Assembly: GCF_036170895.1 (NCBI RefSeq) | Contig: NZ_CP108036.1 | Coordinates: 3,348,001 to 3,412,000, forward strand | Direction: 5' to 3' | Length of the DNA stretch: 64,000 bases | From: Streptomyces erythrochromogenes | GTDB taxonomy: Bacteria; Actinomycetota; Actinomycetes; Streptomycetales; Streptomycetaceae | In this document: positions 17,498 through 25,907 of the stretch, in pieces | How positions within the stretch are numbered: position 1 is the first letter of the stretch | Layout: each line of letters opens with the position of its first letter | The notes under the pieces: generated by a model | The model's database searches: none | Seen by the model: the letters and a program-made list of their open reading frames with translations, nothing else | Told to the model about the DNA's origin: nothing | Position numbers and translations under genes: made by a program

Positions 17498-17509
17498 TAA
17501 CGCGCGTAG
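17498..17509. promoter_or_regulatory. Nucleoside-regulon operator 4 (BMP lipoprotein)
   Basis: TAACGCGCGTAG, 10 of 12 matches to the palindrome (one half-site perfect). It lies in the 16-nt spacer between TTTAAC (17521-17516) and TACGAT (17499-17494) on the minus strand, the same placement as at add. Confidence 0.55.
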
Positions 17510-17586
17510 ATGTCAGTTAAAGGCCCGTTCATGAGTCGTTATCGGATCGTCGTGAACCGGACAGTGACCGATCGGTAACTGCCAAG

Positions 17587-17619
17587 GCGTCCAGCCCTTG
17601 TGTACCAAGGGCTGGACGC
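17587..17619. terminator. Hairpin terminator after M20 amidohydrolase
   Basis: Perfect 14-bp stem (GCGTCCAGCCCTTG / CAAGGGCTGGACGC, 5-nt loop) 46 nt past the stop. Confidence 0.8.
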
Positions 17620-17665
17620 GTCGGCCGGGAGGCTCGCCGATGTTGTAAGGAGAGCGGCCCTGTCC

Positions 17666-18922
17666 CTACCGGGAAGGCGGCGTGCGGCGGCCGTCGATCA
17701 AGGCGGCGGCGGTGAAGAACTCGACGCCGACGGCGATCGCGTCCTCGTCCACGTCGAAGTCCCCGCGGTGCAGGTCGCGCTTGGCGGTGTCGCCGGGAGC
17801 GCGCACTCCCAGGCGGGCCATGGCGCCCGGGACGTGCTCCAGGTACCAGGAGAAGTCCTCCCCGCCCAGGCTCTGCTCGGTGTCCTCGACCGACTCGGCG
17901 CCGCAGCGGGCCCCCATCGCCTCGCGGAGCAGCTCGGTGATCACCGGGTCGTTGACCACCGGCGGCACCCCGCGCACGTGGTTGATCTCGAACTTGGCCC
18001 CGTGCATCGTCGCGATCTCGTCGATCGCCGCGTGGATCATGTCCGGCGCCTCGTGCCAGGCGGCCAGGTCCAGGCACCGAACAGTTCCGGACAGCTCGGC
18101 GTGCATCGGGATCACGTTGCAGGCGTGCCCGGCCTCGATCCGGCCCCAGGTGACCGACATGCCCGAGCGGGCGTCCATCCGGCGGGCGAGCAGGGCGGGG
18201 GCGTCGACGGCCACCCGGGCGGCGGCGGTCACCAGGTCGGTGGTCAGGTGCGGCCGTGCCGTGTGCCCGCCGGAGCCGGTGAGGGTGACCTCCAGCCGGT
18301 CGCAGGCGGAGGTGATGGGGCCGGGCCTCAGTCCGATCCGGCCGGCGTCGACCCGGGGGTCGCAGTGCACGGCGACGATCCGGCCCACGCCGTCCAGCAC
18401 CCCGGACTCGATGGCGTCGGTGGCTCCGCCGGGGAGCACCTCCTCGGCGGGCTGGAAGAGGAGCCGTACGGGCCGCGGCAGGAGTCCCTGCCGGTCGAGC
18501 TCGGCGAGGACGAGGCCGGCTCCGAGGACGACGGCCGTGTGCACGTCGTGGCCACAGGCGTGGGCGCGGTCGGGGGAGGTCGAGCGGTACGAGACGTGCG
18601 TCTTGGTGTCAGGAATGGGCAGGGCGTCGATGTCCGCGCGCAGGGCCAGCATCGGCCGGCCCCCGTCCCAGGTGCCTACGTCACAGATCAGGCCCGTGCC
18701 GGACTTCAGGACCCGTGGTCGCAGGCCGGCTTTCTCAAGCCTGGCCTTGATCGCCGCAGTGGTGCGGAATTCCTGGTGTCCGAGCTCCGGGTGCATGTGC
18801 AAGTCCCGGCGGAAGGCGATCAGTTCGGTGCGCAGGTGGTCCGGAAGTTTGCCGGGCAGCTCGGGCCGGTCGGACGCGACGGGCTGGAGGGGCTGGGACT
18901 CGCGGGACATCAACTGGTTCAC
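17666..18922 (-). CDS. M20-family amidohydrolase (N-acyl amino acid hydrolase type)
   Basis: A 418-residue zinc/manganese hydrolase of the M20D group (IAA-amino acid, hippurate or N-acyl-amino acid hydrolases). Metal-binding motifs: RRDLHMHPELGHQEF near 38-52, RADIDALPI, ACGHDVHTA, FQPAEE and GGEDFSWY. The dimerisation lid lies between about 190 and 300. GTG 18922 (MNQLMSRE) and ATG 18910 are both possible; neither has a strong Shine-Dalgarno. It stands alone between the nucleoside lipoprotein gene and the glycan locus. Substrate not predictable. Confidence 0.9.
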   Translation of the reverse strand: MNQLMSRESQPLQPVASDRPELPGKLPDHLRTELIAFRRDLHMHPELGHQEFRTTAAIKARLEKAGLRPRVLKSGTGLICDVGTWDGGRPMLALRADIDALPIPDTKTHVSYRSTSPDRAHACGHDVHTAVVLGAGLVLAELDRQGLLPRPVRLLFQPAEEVLPGGATDAIESGVLDGVGRIVAVHCDPRVDAGRIGLRPGPITSACDRLEVTLTGSGGHTARPHLTTDLVTAAARVAVDAPALLARRMDARSGMSVTWGRIEAGHACNVIPMHAELSGTVRCLDLAAWHEAPDMIHAAIDEIATMHGAKFEINHVRGVPPVVNDPVITELLREAMGARCGAESVEDTEQSLGGEDFSWYLEHVPGAMARLGVRAPGDTAKRDLHRGDFDVDEDAIAVGVEFFTAAALIDGRRTPPSR

Positions 18923-19047
18923 CCGTTGAAGGGTAGGCGCACGGATGGCTCAACTGGCCGGGGATCACGAAAAGTTCATGCCGTTAGGGGAAAGAAACCC
19001 AGCCTCTGGACGCATGACCGGGTGAGCCCGGGGGTAAACTCGCGCGC

Positions 19048-20223
19048 TCATCCGGCCGTGGGCGCCGCCTGGGCAGGCAGTCTGTGCACATCACGAGCGG
19101 TGTCGGTGACCCCCGCGAGGAAGCTCTTCGCACGCGGGGACGCGGACCCGGTGAGCCAGGCCGGGTCCACATCGCATACGGCGACGGTGACACCGGTACC
19201 GGTCAGGGCGTACGGCAGTGTGTGGACGACCGTGGACGGAAAGCTGAGGATCGTCCGGCCGACAGGACCCCGACGGGCGATCAGTTCCAGTGGCAGGTCC
19301 GGGCGTACGATCTCCAGCCCGGTCTCCCGGCTCAGCGCGCGCAGCTTCTCCGGGGACTCCCGGCGGTGCGCGAAGTAGCGGGTGGCGCCGTGCTCCAGGG
19401 TGAGGGAGCGGACCGCGTCGAGGTAGCGGTCCGGGTCGACGACGCCGGTCTCCACGAGCGAGGTGCCGACCAGGTCGGTGCCCTTGGTCAGGCGGGGCGG
19501 GCCGAAGCGGGCGCGGGTCCAGGCGAACTCGTTGGCCCGCAGCGTCATCCCGCCGTGCGGGGCGACCGGCATCGAGGTGAACACCTCGACGCGGCGGGCC
19601 TTCCCCGTGCCGACGGCCGCCTCCGGGGCGAAGCGGCGCCGCGCGGCCGCCGAGACCGGCGCGTACGCCAGCTCGCGGACGCGGCCGGGCAGCCCTGCGC
19701 CGCCGACCCGGTGCCAGCGGACGAGGCGTTCGCCGCGGGCGGTCTGCGCGACGAACTCCATGGTCGCGGTGCCGTCGTCGACCACGACGAGCTCCTCGGC
19801 GCGCACCAGGGTGAGCAGGAGCTGGACGTAACGCGAGAAGGGGTCGCCGACGACGACCGTGCTCGCCGCGCGGACGTCGCGCGCCAGTGCGGCGAGCGCC
19901 TTCAGCGGCGCGAGCCGGCTGCCGCGGGCCTCCTGCCACTGCACCTCGCAGCCCTCGTCCCGGGCCAGCGCCGCCATCCGGCGCAGCTGGCCGCGGGACA
20001 TGGGGTCGGTGGGCGGCAGGACGACGATCCGCACGGGGGCGAGCGTGCCCGCCGGGCGCGGTCCGGGCTCCGCCCCCGGTCCGGCGGCGCGGCGCCCGCG
20101 CTGGCTCGGGACTGCGTCCAGCGGTCTGCCGGCCGCGGTGGCGCGCGCGTACGCCCACTCCAGCACGTTCAGGAGTTGGACCGGGCTCTCGACGAACGCC
20201 AGGGTGGAGGCGGAGGTGCTCAC
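19048..20223 (-). CDS. Putative surface-glycan glycosyltransferase (GT52/polysialyltransferase-like)
   Basis: A 391-residue protein with GTG 20223 behind AAGGAG (5 nt). It opens LAFVESPVQLLNVLEWA, like the ESP/TPxQ opening of GT52-type sialyltransferases. An acidic VVVDDG lies near residue 150 and FAHRRES near residue 310, comparable with the D/E-D/E-G and HP motifs of bacterial polysialyltransferases. It has no signal peptide. It is the last gene of a minus-strand operon with NeuA-NeuB and a DUF6716 protein, so it probably transfers a nonulosonic acid or a linked sugar. Family assignment is by motif only. Confidence 0.6.
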   Translation of the reverse strand: MSTSASTLAFVESPVQLLNVLEWAYARATAAGRPLDAVPSQRGRRAAGPGAEPGPRPAGTLAPVRIVVLPPTDPMSRGQLRRMAALARDEGCEVQWQEARGSRLAPLKALAALARDVRAASTVVVGDPFSRYVQLLLTLVRAEELVVVDDGTATMEFVAQTARGERLVRWHRVGGAGLPGRVRELAYAPVSAAARRRFAPEAAVGTGKARRVEVFTSMPVAPHGGMTLRANEFAWTRARFGPPRLTKGTDLVGTSLVETGVVDPDRYLDAVRSLTLEHGATRYFAHRRESPEKLRALSRETGLEIVRPDLPLELIARRGPVGRTILSFPSTVVHTLPYALTGTGVTVAVCDVDPAWLTGSASPRAKSFLAGVTDTARDVHRLPAQAAPTAG

Positions 20224-20282
20224 ACGTACTCCTTGTCGGGGGGCGGGGCTGGTACGCGCGCCGGACGTGAGCCGGACAGGGC

Positions 20283-21995
20283 CTAGACCGAGGCCAGCTC
20301 GCCCCGGACGCGGCGGAGCTTCTTCATGGGGCCGAGCTCGGACTCGTAGACCCGCTTGACCCCGTCGCCGAGGGCGGTCTCGATGGTGCGGATGTCGCGG
20401 ACCAGGCGGGTCAGGCCGCCGGGCTCGACGGAGGCGGCCTGGTCGGAGCCCCACATCGCGCGGTCGAGGGTGATGTGGCGCTCGACGAAGGTGGCGCCGA
20501 GGGCGACGGCGGCCAGCGTGGTCTGCAGGCCCGTCTCGTGGCCGGAGTAGCCGATCGGGACGTTGGGGTACTCGTCGCGCAGGGTGTCGATCACCCGCAG
20601 GTTGAGCTCCTCGGCCTTGGCCGGGTACGTCGAAGTGGCGTGGCAGAGGAGGATGTTGGCGCTGCCGAGCACCTCGACCGCGTGGCGGATCTGCTGCGGG
20701 GTGGACATGCCGGTGGAGAGGACGACGGTGCGGCCGGTGGCGCGCAGGGCGCGCAGCAGTTCGTCGTCCGTGAGGGAGGCGGAGGCCACCTTGTGGGCGG
20801 GGACGTCGAACTTCTCCAGGAAGGCGACGGCCTCGGTGTCCCACGGGGAGGCGAACCAGTCGATGCCGCGCTTGGCGCAGTGCTCGTCGATGGCGCGGTA
20901 CTCGTCCTCGCCGAACTCGACCCGGTGGCGGTAGTCGATGTAGGTCATGCGGCCCCACGGGGTGTCGCGTTCGATGTCCCACTGGTCGCGCGGGGTGCAG
21001 ATCTCCGGGGTGCGCTTCTGGAACTTCACGGCGTCGCATCCGGCTTCGGCGGCGGCGTCGATGAGGGCGAAGGCGTTGCCGAGGTCGCCGTTGTGGTTGA
21101 TGCCGATCTCGCCGACGACGTAGACGGGGCGGCCGGGGCCCGCGGTGCGGGAGCCGAAGGTACGCAGGCGGGGGTCGGGCAGGGAGGTCATGGCAGGAGG
21201 CGTCCTTCGGTGCGGGGGTGTTCGGGGTGTGGGCTGCGGGTCCGGGCGGTGCGGGTCGGGGCGCGGGGCCGGCTCCGCGCCGGGCTGCGGGTCCGCGTGT
21301 GCGCCGCCGGGGCGCGGGTCGAGCAGCGGGGCGAGCAGCCGGGCGCGGGCCAGGTCGTGCGGGTCGTCGATCTCCAGGACCCGGGCGGGGTCGGTGGGGA
21401 CGGGGAGGGTGCGGCCGAAGAAGCGGTGGCGGGCGGTGCGGAAGCCGGCGGCGTCCATGGCGTAGGCGGCGCCGGTCTCCAGCAGGTCCTGCGGCCGGTC
21501 CTGGCGGCGGGGCCGGTACGCCGGGTCGTGGTTGACCCCGGTCCCGGAGCCGTCGGGGTCGTCCCGCCAGAGGAAGCCGTGGAAGGGGGCCACGGTCAGG
21601 GCCGAGTCGGCCGCCCCGGAGGCGACGGCCACGGCGACCGACTCGACGTCGGAGGTGGCGAGGAAGGGGCTGGTGCACTGGACGAGGAGGACCACGTCCA
21701 CGGTGAGCGAGTGCAGTTCCTCGAAGGCGGAGAGGGCGTGCAGGAGGGCGGCCTCGCTGCTCGCGGTGTCGCCGGAGATCGCGGTGGGGCGGGCGATCAC
21801 GTCGGCGCCCGCGGCGCGGGCGGCCTCGGCGATGGCTTCGGAGTCGGTGGAGACCACCACGTCGGTGACGGTCGGCGCGGCCCGGCAGGCCAGGACGGCG
21901 CGGGCGACGAGCGGGGTGCCGGCGACCTCGGCGAGGTTCTTGCCGGGGACCCCTTTGGAGCCGCCGCGGGCGGGGATGACGGCGAGGACCCTCAC
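20283..21995 (-). CDS. neuA-neuB: NeuA-NeuB single-frame ORF: CMP-nonulosonate cytidylyltransferase plus nonulosonate synthase
   Basis: One frame of 570 codons with no stop. Residues 1-~225 are a CMP-sialate synthetase (IPARGGSKGVPGKN at ~7-20, DVVLLVQCTSPF). Residues ~226-268 are a Pro/Asp/His-rich linker. From Met269 the NeuB TIM barrel follows (GEIGINHNG, DAVKFQKR, STGMST, GYSGHE, ERHITLD). NeuB condenses PEP with a mannose derivative; NeuA activates the product with CTP. ATG 21191 could restart NeuB separately, but only a weak GAAGGA lies 11 nt upstream. The NeuB part (302 aa) lacks the usual C-terminal SAF domain. GTG 21995 overlaps the upstream gene stop by 4 nt. Confidence 0.85.
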   Translation of the reverse strand: MRVLAVIPARGGSKGVPGKNLAEVAGTPLVARAVLACRAAPTVTDVVVSTDSEAIAEAARAAGADVIARPTAISGDTASSEAALLHALSAFEELHSLTVDVVLLVQCTSPFLATSDVESVAVAVASGAADSALTVAPFHGFLWRDDPDGSGTGVNHDPAYRPRRQDRPQDLLETGAAYAMDAAGFRTARHRFFGRTLPVPTDPARVLEIDDPHDLARARLLAPLLDPRPGGAHADPQPGAEPAPRPDPHRPDPQPTPRTPPHRRTPPAMTSLPDPRLRTFGSRTAGPGRPVYVVGEIGINHNGDLGNAFALIDAAAEAGCDAVKFQKRTPEICTPRDQWDIERDTPWGRMTYIDYRHRVEFGEDEYRAIDEHCAKRGIDWFASPWDTEAVAFLEKFDVPAHKVASASLTDDELLRALRATGRTVVLSTGMSTPQQIRHAVEVLGSANILLCHATSTYPAKAEELNLRVIDTLRDEYPNVPIGYSGHETGLQTTLAAVALGATFVERHITLDRAMWGSDQAASVEPGGLTRLVRDIRTIETALGDGVKRVYESELGPMKKLRRVRGELASV

Positions 21996-23380
21996 AGCTC
22001 CCCCAGCCTGCGGATCACCGGGGCGACGCGCTGCACCCCGTGCCGGTACGCCCCGCGGGCCACCTCGCGCAGGTGGGCACGGAGCCGGCGGCGCAGCCGG
22101 GACTCTCCCGCCTCCTGCCGTGCGGCGCCGGGCAGGGGGCGGCCGTCGGGGGCGAGGCGGTGCCGGGCCAGGATGCCGGGCAGGTATCCGGGCGCGGTGG
22201 TGAGCGTGTAATAGGGAGCGGGCGAGGGCAGCCGGGTCGCGGCGAGCAGGCCGGCGACCTTGGCCCGGGCGACGGCGTAGGCGTCGCCGCCCGCGGCGGC
22301 GCCGGGTACGGCCGAAGCCGGACCGCCGGCCGGGCCCGCGTAGGCCGGACCCGCGTCTGCCGGGTTCGGCGCGCCGGGGGTCCGTACGCCCTGGGCGGCC
22401 AGCCAGACCGGGTCGCCCTCCGGGAGGAGCCCCGCGTCGAGCTGGTCCCAGGAGGCCAGGCAGCCGGAGCCCAGGAAGTGGTGGTTGCCGAGGGCCTCGC
22501 GGATGCCGAGGTCGGTGAGGACCGCCGTCGGGATGGAGCGGTGCAGGGACTCCAGGGCGGCCGTGGAGGAGACGGTGACCAGCAGGTCGGTGCCGTCCAG
22601 CACCTCGCCCATGTTCCCGTACACCAGTCGGCAGTTGGCGGGCAGTCCGCCGGGGATCTTCTCGGCGAGCCGCTGGTAGGGCTGCTCCTCCAGGTGCGTG
22701 GTGTGCTCCCCGGGCTTGCTGCGCAGCTTGATCAGCACCTCCCGGTCGGGGTGCTTGCGGGCGTGGCCGGCCGCCCGTTCCAGCAGGTAGGCGCGGTCGG
22801 CGCGGCTGTCGGGCACGGAGGGCTGCACGGCGAAGACCACCGTGTGGGCGCGGCTCCCGGCCGGCTCGTACGGGGCCCCGCCCAGGAAGGGCAGCGCGGT
22901 CTCGGTGACGGCGCCGGCGTCCGCGCCGACCCCTTCGTACACGGCGCGGAAGCGCTCGGCGTCGTGCCGGGAGTTGGCGAGGACGAGGTCGGCCCCGTGC
23001 CGCAGCAGCAGCCCGTCGGCGAGCTTCTCGTATACGACTCCGACGTATCCGGTGACGAGTACGGGGCGCCTGGCGGGCGTCGGCCACAGGGCGCGGGCCC
23101 CGTGCACGACGGCTTGGACGGCTCCGCCGACGAGCGCGAGGACGACCACGTCGTAGCGCTCGCGTTCGATCTCGGCGAGGAACTCGGCGCAGGTCACCTC
23201 GGCCAGCCGGTCGGCCCGCACCCCCACCTCGCCGAGCTGGCGCGCGGTGGGCGTGGCACGGCCGCGCAGCAGGTACCCGGTGAGCTGGTGGTCGGGGACG
23301 AGGCGGCGGGCGGTGGTTGCGCCCCATTTCCATCTCGTGTCGGAATCGGCGAGTACGGCGACGCGTTTGCGTTCTGGCAC
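21992..23380 (-). CDS. DUF6716-type putative glycosyltransferase
   Basis: About 462 residues from GTG 23380 (VPERKRVAVLADSDTRWKWG); GTG 23428 adds 16 residues. The fold looks GT-B-like: an N-terminal Rossmann-like opening, VTGYVGVVYEKLADGLLLRHGADLVLANS in the middle, and a C-terminal VLIKLRSKPGEHTTH...VYGNMGEVLDGTDLLVTVSSTAALESL donor-site region like CDP-glycerol or CMP-sugar transferases. Gly/Ala/Pro-rich low-complexity insert near 345-375. First gene of the operon with neuA-neuB, overlapping it by 4 nt. Likely makes part of the cell-wall glycan. Confidence 0.7.
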   Translation of the reverse strand: MPERKRVAVLADSDTRWKWGATTARRLVPDHQLTGYLLRGRATPTARQLGEVGVRADRLAEVTCAEFLAEIERERYDVVVLALVGGAVQAVVHGARALWPTPARRPVLVTGYVGVVYEKLADGLLLRHGADLVLANSRHDAERFRAVYEGVGADAGAVTETALPFLGGAPYEPAGSRAHTVVFAVQPSVPDSRADRAYLLERAAGHARKHPDREVLIKLRSKPGEHTTHLEEQPYQRLAEKIPGGLPANCRLVYGNMGEVLDGTDLLVTVSSTAALESLHRSIPTAVLTDLGIREALGNHHFLGSGCLASWDQLDAGLLPEGDPVWLAAQGVRTPGAPNPADAGPAYAGPAGGPASAVPGAAAGGDAYAVARAKVAGLLAATRLPSPAPYYTLTTAPGYLPGILARHRLAPDGRPLPGAARQEAGESRLRRRLRAHLREVARGAYRHGVQRVAPVIRRLGEL

Positions 23381-23434
23381 GCGGCAGAAGCTATTCGGCG
23401 ATTTCGGTGATCGGCCCAACGAGCGCACAACAGC

Positions 23435-23505
23435 GGGTTAACAAAGCGTCTACTGAATGCGAAAGCGCACGGGTTAACCCGACCGCCCCGCGCCGTTCAC
23501 GTGAA
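23435..23505. promoter_or_regulatory. Divergent promoter of glycan locus with three palindromic elements
   Basis: GGGTTAAC at 23435-23442, perfect GGGTTAACCC at 23471-23480 (36 bp apart, same orientation), and palindrome TTCACGTGAA at 23496-23505. All lie between the divergent DUF6716 and GT2 genes, so one regulator could control both halves of the glycan locus. Confidence 0.5.
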
Positions 23506-23556
23506 ATCCGCATCCGGGCCACAGTGAATGACGGGCGGCGTCCTAATGTCTCGCGG

Positions 23557-24537
23557 GTGCCCAAGCTCTCTGTTGTCGTGCCGTTCTACAACGTGCAGAC
23601 ATACGCACCGGACGCCTTGAAGAGTCTCGAACTGAACGCCCGGGAGGATTTCGAGTTCCTGCTCGTCGACGACTGCTCGACGGACGGGACGCCCGACCTG
23701 CTGGAACGCGCGGCGGGCGAGCTGCCCGGGGCGGTGCACCTCAGACACGCAAGCAACGGCGGCCTGGCGACCGCACGGAACACCGGGCTGGACGCGGCCC
23801 GCGGCGAGTACCTCGCCTTCCTGGACGGGGACGACTGGCTGGCCCCCGGCCACCTGGCCCGAACGCTGGCCGCCATAGAGTCCCTGAACTGCGATTTCAT
23901 CCGCACCGACCATGTGCGGTGCACCGGCCGGACGCGGAGCGTGCAGCGCGTGCCCTTCGGCCCGCAGTCCGTCGTCGCCGATCCGCGCGGCGCGATCCTG
24001 CCCGCCGACCGGGCGACCTCGGTGGACTACCCGTACGCCTGGGCCGGGATGTACCACCGGCGGCTGCTGGACCGCGGCCTGCTGCACTTCACCGACGGGC
24101 TGCGCACGGCGGAGGACCGGCCGTGGATCTGGCGGCTGCACCGCGAGGCCGAGTCCTTCGCGGCGGTCGGACTGCCCGGGATCTTCTACCGGCGCGGTGT
24201 TTCCACGTCGTTGACGCAGATCAAGGACGAACGGCAGCTCGATTTCATCCGGGCATTCGACGAGGTCCTCGCCGGCGTCGCCGCCGACCGGGAATCCGAT
24301 CTGCTTCTCCCGAAATCCGTACGAACGTACTGCGCAATTATCGCGCACCATTTCGGATCCATCGAAAGGTACGAACCGGCCGTGGCCAAGAAACTCCGCC
24401 TCATGAGCGCGGCCGCGCTCGGCCGCATGCCCCAGGACGTGCTGGGCCAGGTCCTGGACTCGATGGACGCCGAACGCTCCGCGCTCCTGCGCCGGCTGCG
24501 CGGCGGCCGCCGCACCCCGTCGGGGGCGACCGTCTGA
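23557..24537 (+). CDS. Family 2 glycosyltransferase
   Basis: A 326-residue GT-A enzyme. VPKLSVVVPFYNVQTY opens the nucleotide-sugar fold, with LVDDCSTDGTPDLL and metal-binding DGDDW near residue 90. A C-terminal helical part (FYRRGVSTSLTQIKDERQLDFIRAF) resembles TagF-associated GT2 domains of teichoic-acid systems. GTG 23557 has no Shine-Dalgarno but TAATGT ends 7 nt before it, so it is probably leaderless. Its stop overlaps the next start (ATGA). Likely adds a sugar to the wall glycan or primer. Confidence 0.88.
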   Translation: MPKLSVVVPFYNVQTYAPDALKSLELNAREDFEFLLVDDCSTDGTPDLLERAAGELPGAVHLRHASNGGLATARNTGLDAARGEYLAFLDGDDWLAPGHLARTLAAIESLNCDFIRTDHVRCTGRTRSVQRVPFGPQSVVADPRGAILPADRATSVDYPYAWAGMYHRRLLDRGLLHFTDGLRTAEDRPWIWRLHREAESFAAVGLPGIFYRRGVSTSLTQIKDERQLDFIRAFDEVLAGVAADRESDLLLPKSVRTYCAIIAHHFGSIERYEPAVAKKLRLMSAAALGRMPQDVLGQVLDSMDAERSALLRRLRGGRRTPSGATV

Positions 24538-25871
24538 TGCTCACGCAGATCTTCCTGGCCTCCACCCTCTACGGTGCCGCCACGCTCGCGGCGGGCGTCG
24601 ACGCGGGCTCCTTCCCGCCCGCGGGCCGCCGGATCCTGCTGACCAGCAACCACGCCGTCACCGCCGAAGTGACCCCGGGGGTGGCCGGCATGCCGGGCTT
24701 CGCCGCGCTGTGCACCCGCTTCGACGAGGTGCTCGACTGGAACGCCGTGATCGAGCCGCAGCACCCGAGCACCTGGGCCCCCCGCGCCGAGGACGTCCCC
24801 ATCTGGGAACGGCACCTGCGCACGCTGTGGGGACTCGGGGAAGACCGGGTCGAGCTGATCGTGGAATCCCTCCAGGTGCCGCCGGCCCAGTCCCTGTGCC
24901 GGCTCTTCCCGGGCGCTGCGGTCGACGTCTACGCCGACGGGCTGATGAGCTACGGTCCCACCCGCTTCCGCCTCGACCCGCAGCTCGGGATGCGGGTGCG
25001 GCGGGTGCTCCACCTGGATCTGGTGCCCGGCCTGAAGCCGCTGCTGCTGACCGAGTTCGGGGCGCGGCCGGAGCTGGTGCCCGCGGAGTCCTTCCTGAAG
25101 GTCCTCGCGGAGCTCCCCTCGCACGGCGCGGACCTGGACGGCCTCGGGGAGTCCCCGGCCCTGCTGCTGGGCCAGTACCTGTCGGCGCTCGACCTGATGA
25201 CCCCGGACGAGGAGGAGGAGCTGCACGCCTCGATGGTCCGGGGCGCCTTCGCGCTCGGCCACCGGGAGCTGGTCTTCAAGCCCCATCCCAGCGCACCGGC
25301 CGAGTACTCCCGCCGGGCCGCGGCGGAGGCCGAACGCCTCGGCGCCCGGCTCACCGTGACGAGCAGCCCGGCCCTGGCCGAGACCCTCTACCAGCGGCTG
25401 CGCCCGGCGCTGGTGGTCGGCTGCTTCTCCACGGGGCTGCTGACCGCCGCCACGCTGTACGGGCTGCCCGTCGCGCGCACCGGCACCGGGGCCGTGCTGG
25501 CCCGCCTGGCCCCGTACCAGAACAGCAACCGGGTGCCGCTGGTGCTGGTGGACTCGCTGCTGCCGGACCTGGCGGACCCGGAGGCGGTCCGCGCCTGGAC
25601 GCCCGCGTCCGTGGGGCGGGCGGGAGCGGAGCGGGCCGGGCTCCTGACCGCCGTCGGGTTCACCATGCAGCCGCAGATCCTGTCCGCGCGGCGGGCCGCG
25701 GCCGAGGCGTACCTGGCCGCCCACCTGACGCCCGGCACCTGGCGGTACTTCACGCGCCGCCGGCTGACCACGCTGGGGCTGCCCGGCGGCATCCCCGCCC
25801 AGCTGTCGTTCCTGCCGCGCAGCCGGACCGTGCGGCGCATGGCCCGGACCCTGCGCCGCGTCCTGAACTGA
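24537..25871 (+). CDS. Polysialyltransferase-family protein (POLYST-like)
   Basis: 444 residues, start overlapping the GT2 stop by 4 nt. It shows the two motif regions of bacterial polysialyltransferases: an acidic YADG stretch near residue 130 and KPHPSAP near residue 245, followed by VVGCFSTGLLTAATLYGLPVAR, the usual donor-binding Ser/Thr region. It has no signal peptide, so it acts at the inner face of the membrane using CMP-nonulosonate. With the divergent NeuA-NeuB operon it forms a candidate teichulosonic-acid polymerase set. The acceptor is unknown. Confidence 0.75.
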   Translation: MLTQIFLASTLYGAATLAAGVDAGSFPPAGRRILLTSNHAVTAEVTPGVAGMPGFAALCTRFDEVLDWNAVIEPQHPSTWAPRAEDVPIWERHLRTLWGLGEDRVELIVESLQVPPAQSLCRLFPGAAVDVYADGLMSYGPTRFRLDPQLGMRVRRVLHLDLVPGLKPLLLTEFGARPELVPAESFLKVLAELPSHGADLDGLGESPALLLGQYLSALDLMTPDEEEELHASMVRGAFALGHRELVFKPHPSAPAEYSRRAAAEAERLGARLTVTSSPALAETLYQRLRPALVVGCFSTGLLTAATLYGLPVARTGTGAVLARLAPYQNSNRVPLVLVDSLLPDLADPEAVRAWTPASVGRAGAERAGLLTAVGFTMQPQILSARRAAAEAYLAAHLTPGTWRYFTRRRLTTLGLPGGIPAQLSFLPRSRTVRRMARTLRRVLN

Positions 25872-25907
25872 CGCGCCCCGACCCGACGCGCCCCGGGCCG
25901 GGGGACG

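Noticed and set aside
14476..17520. 1014-codon plus-strand frame across the ABC operon
   Set aside because: It is the complement of well-supported transporter genes; composition is Val/Asp/Leu-rich shadow.
19887..20270. Plus-strand frames inside the glycan operon
   Set aside because: Pro/Arg/Gly-rich shadows of the glycosyltransferase gene.
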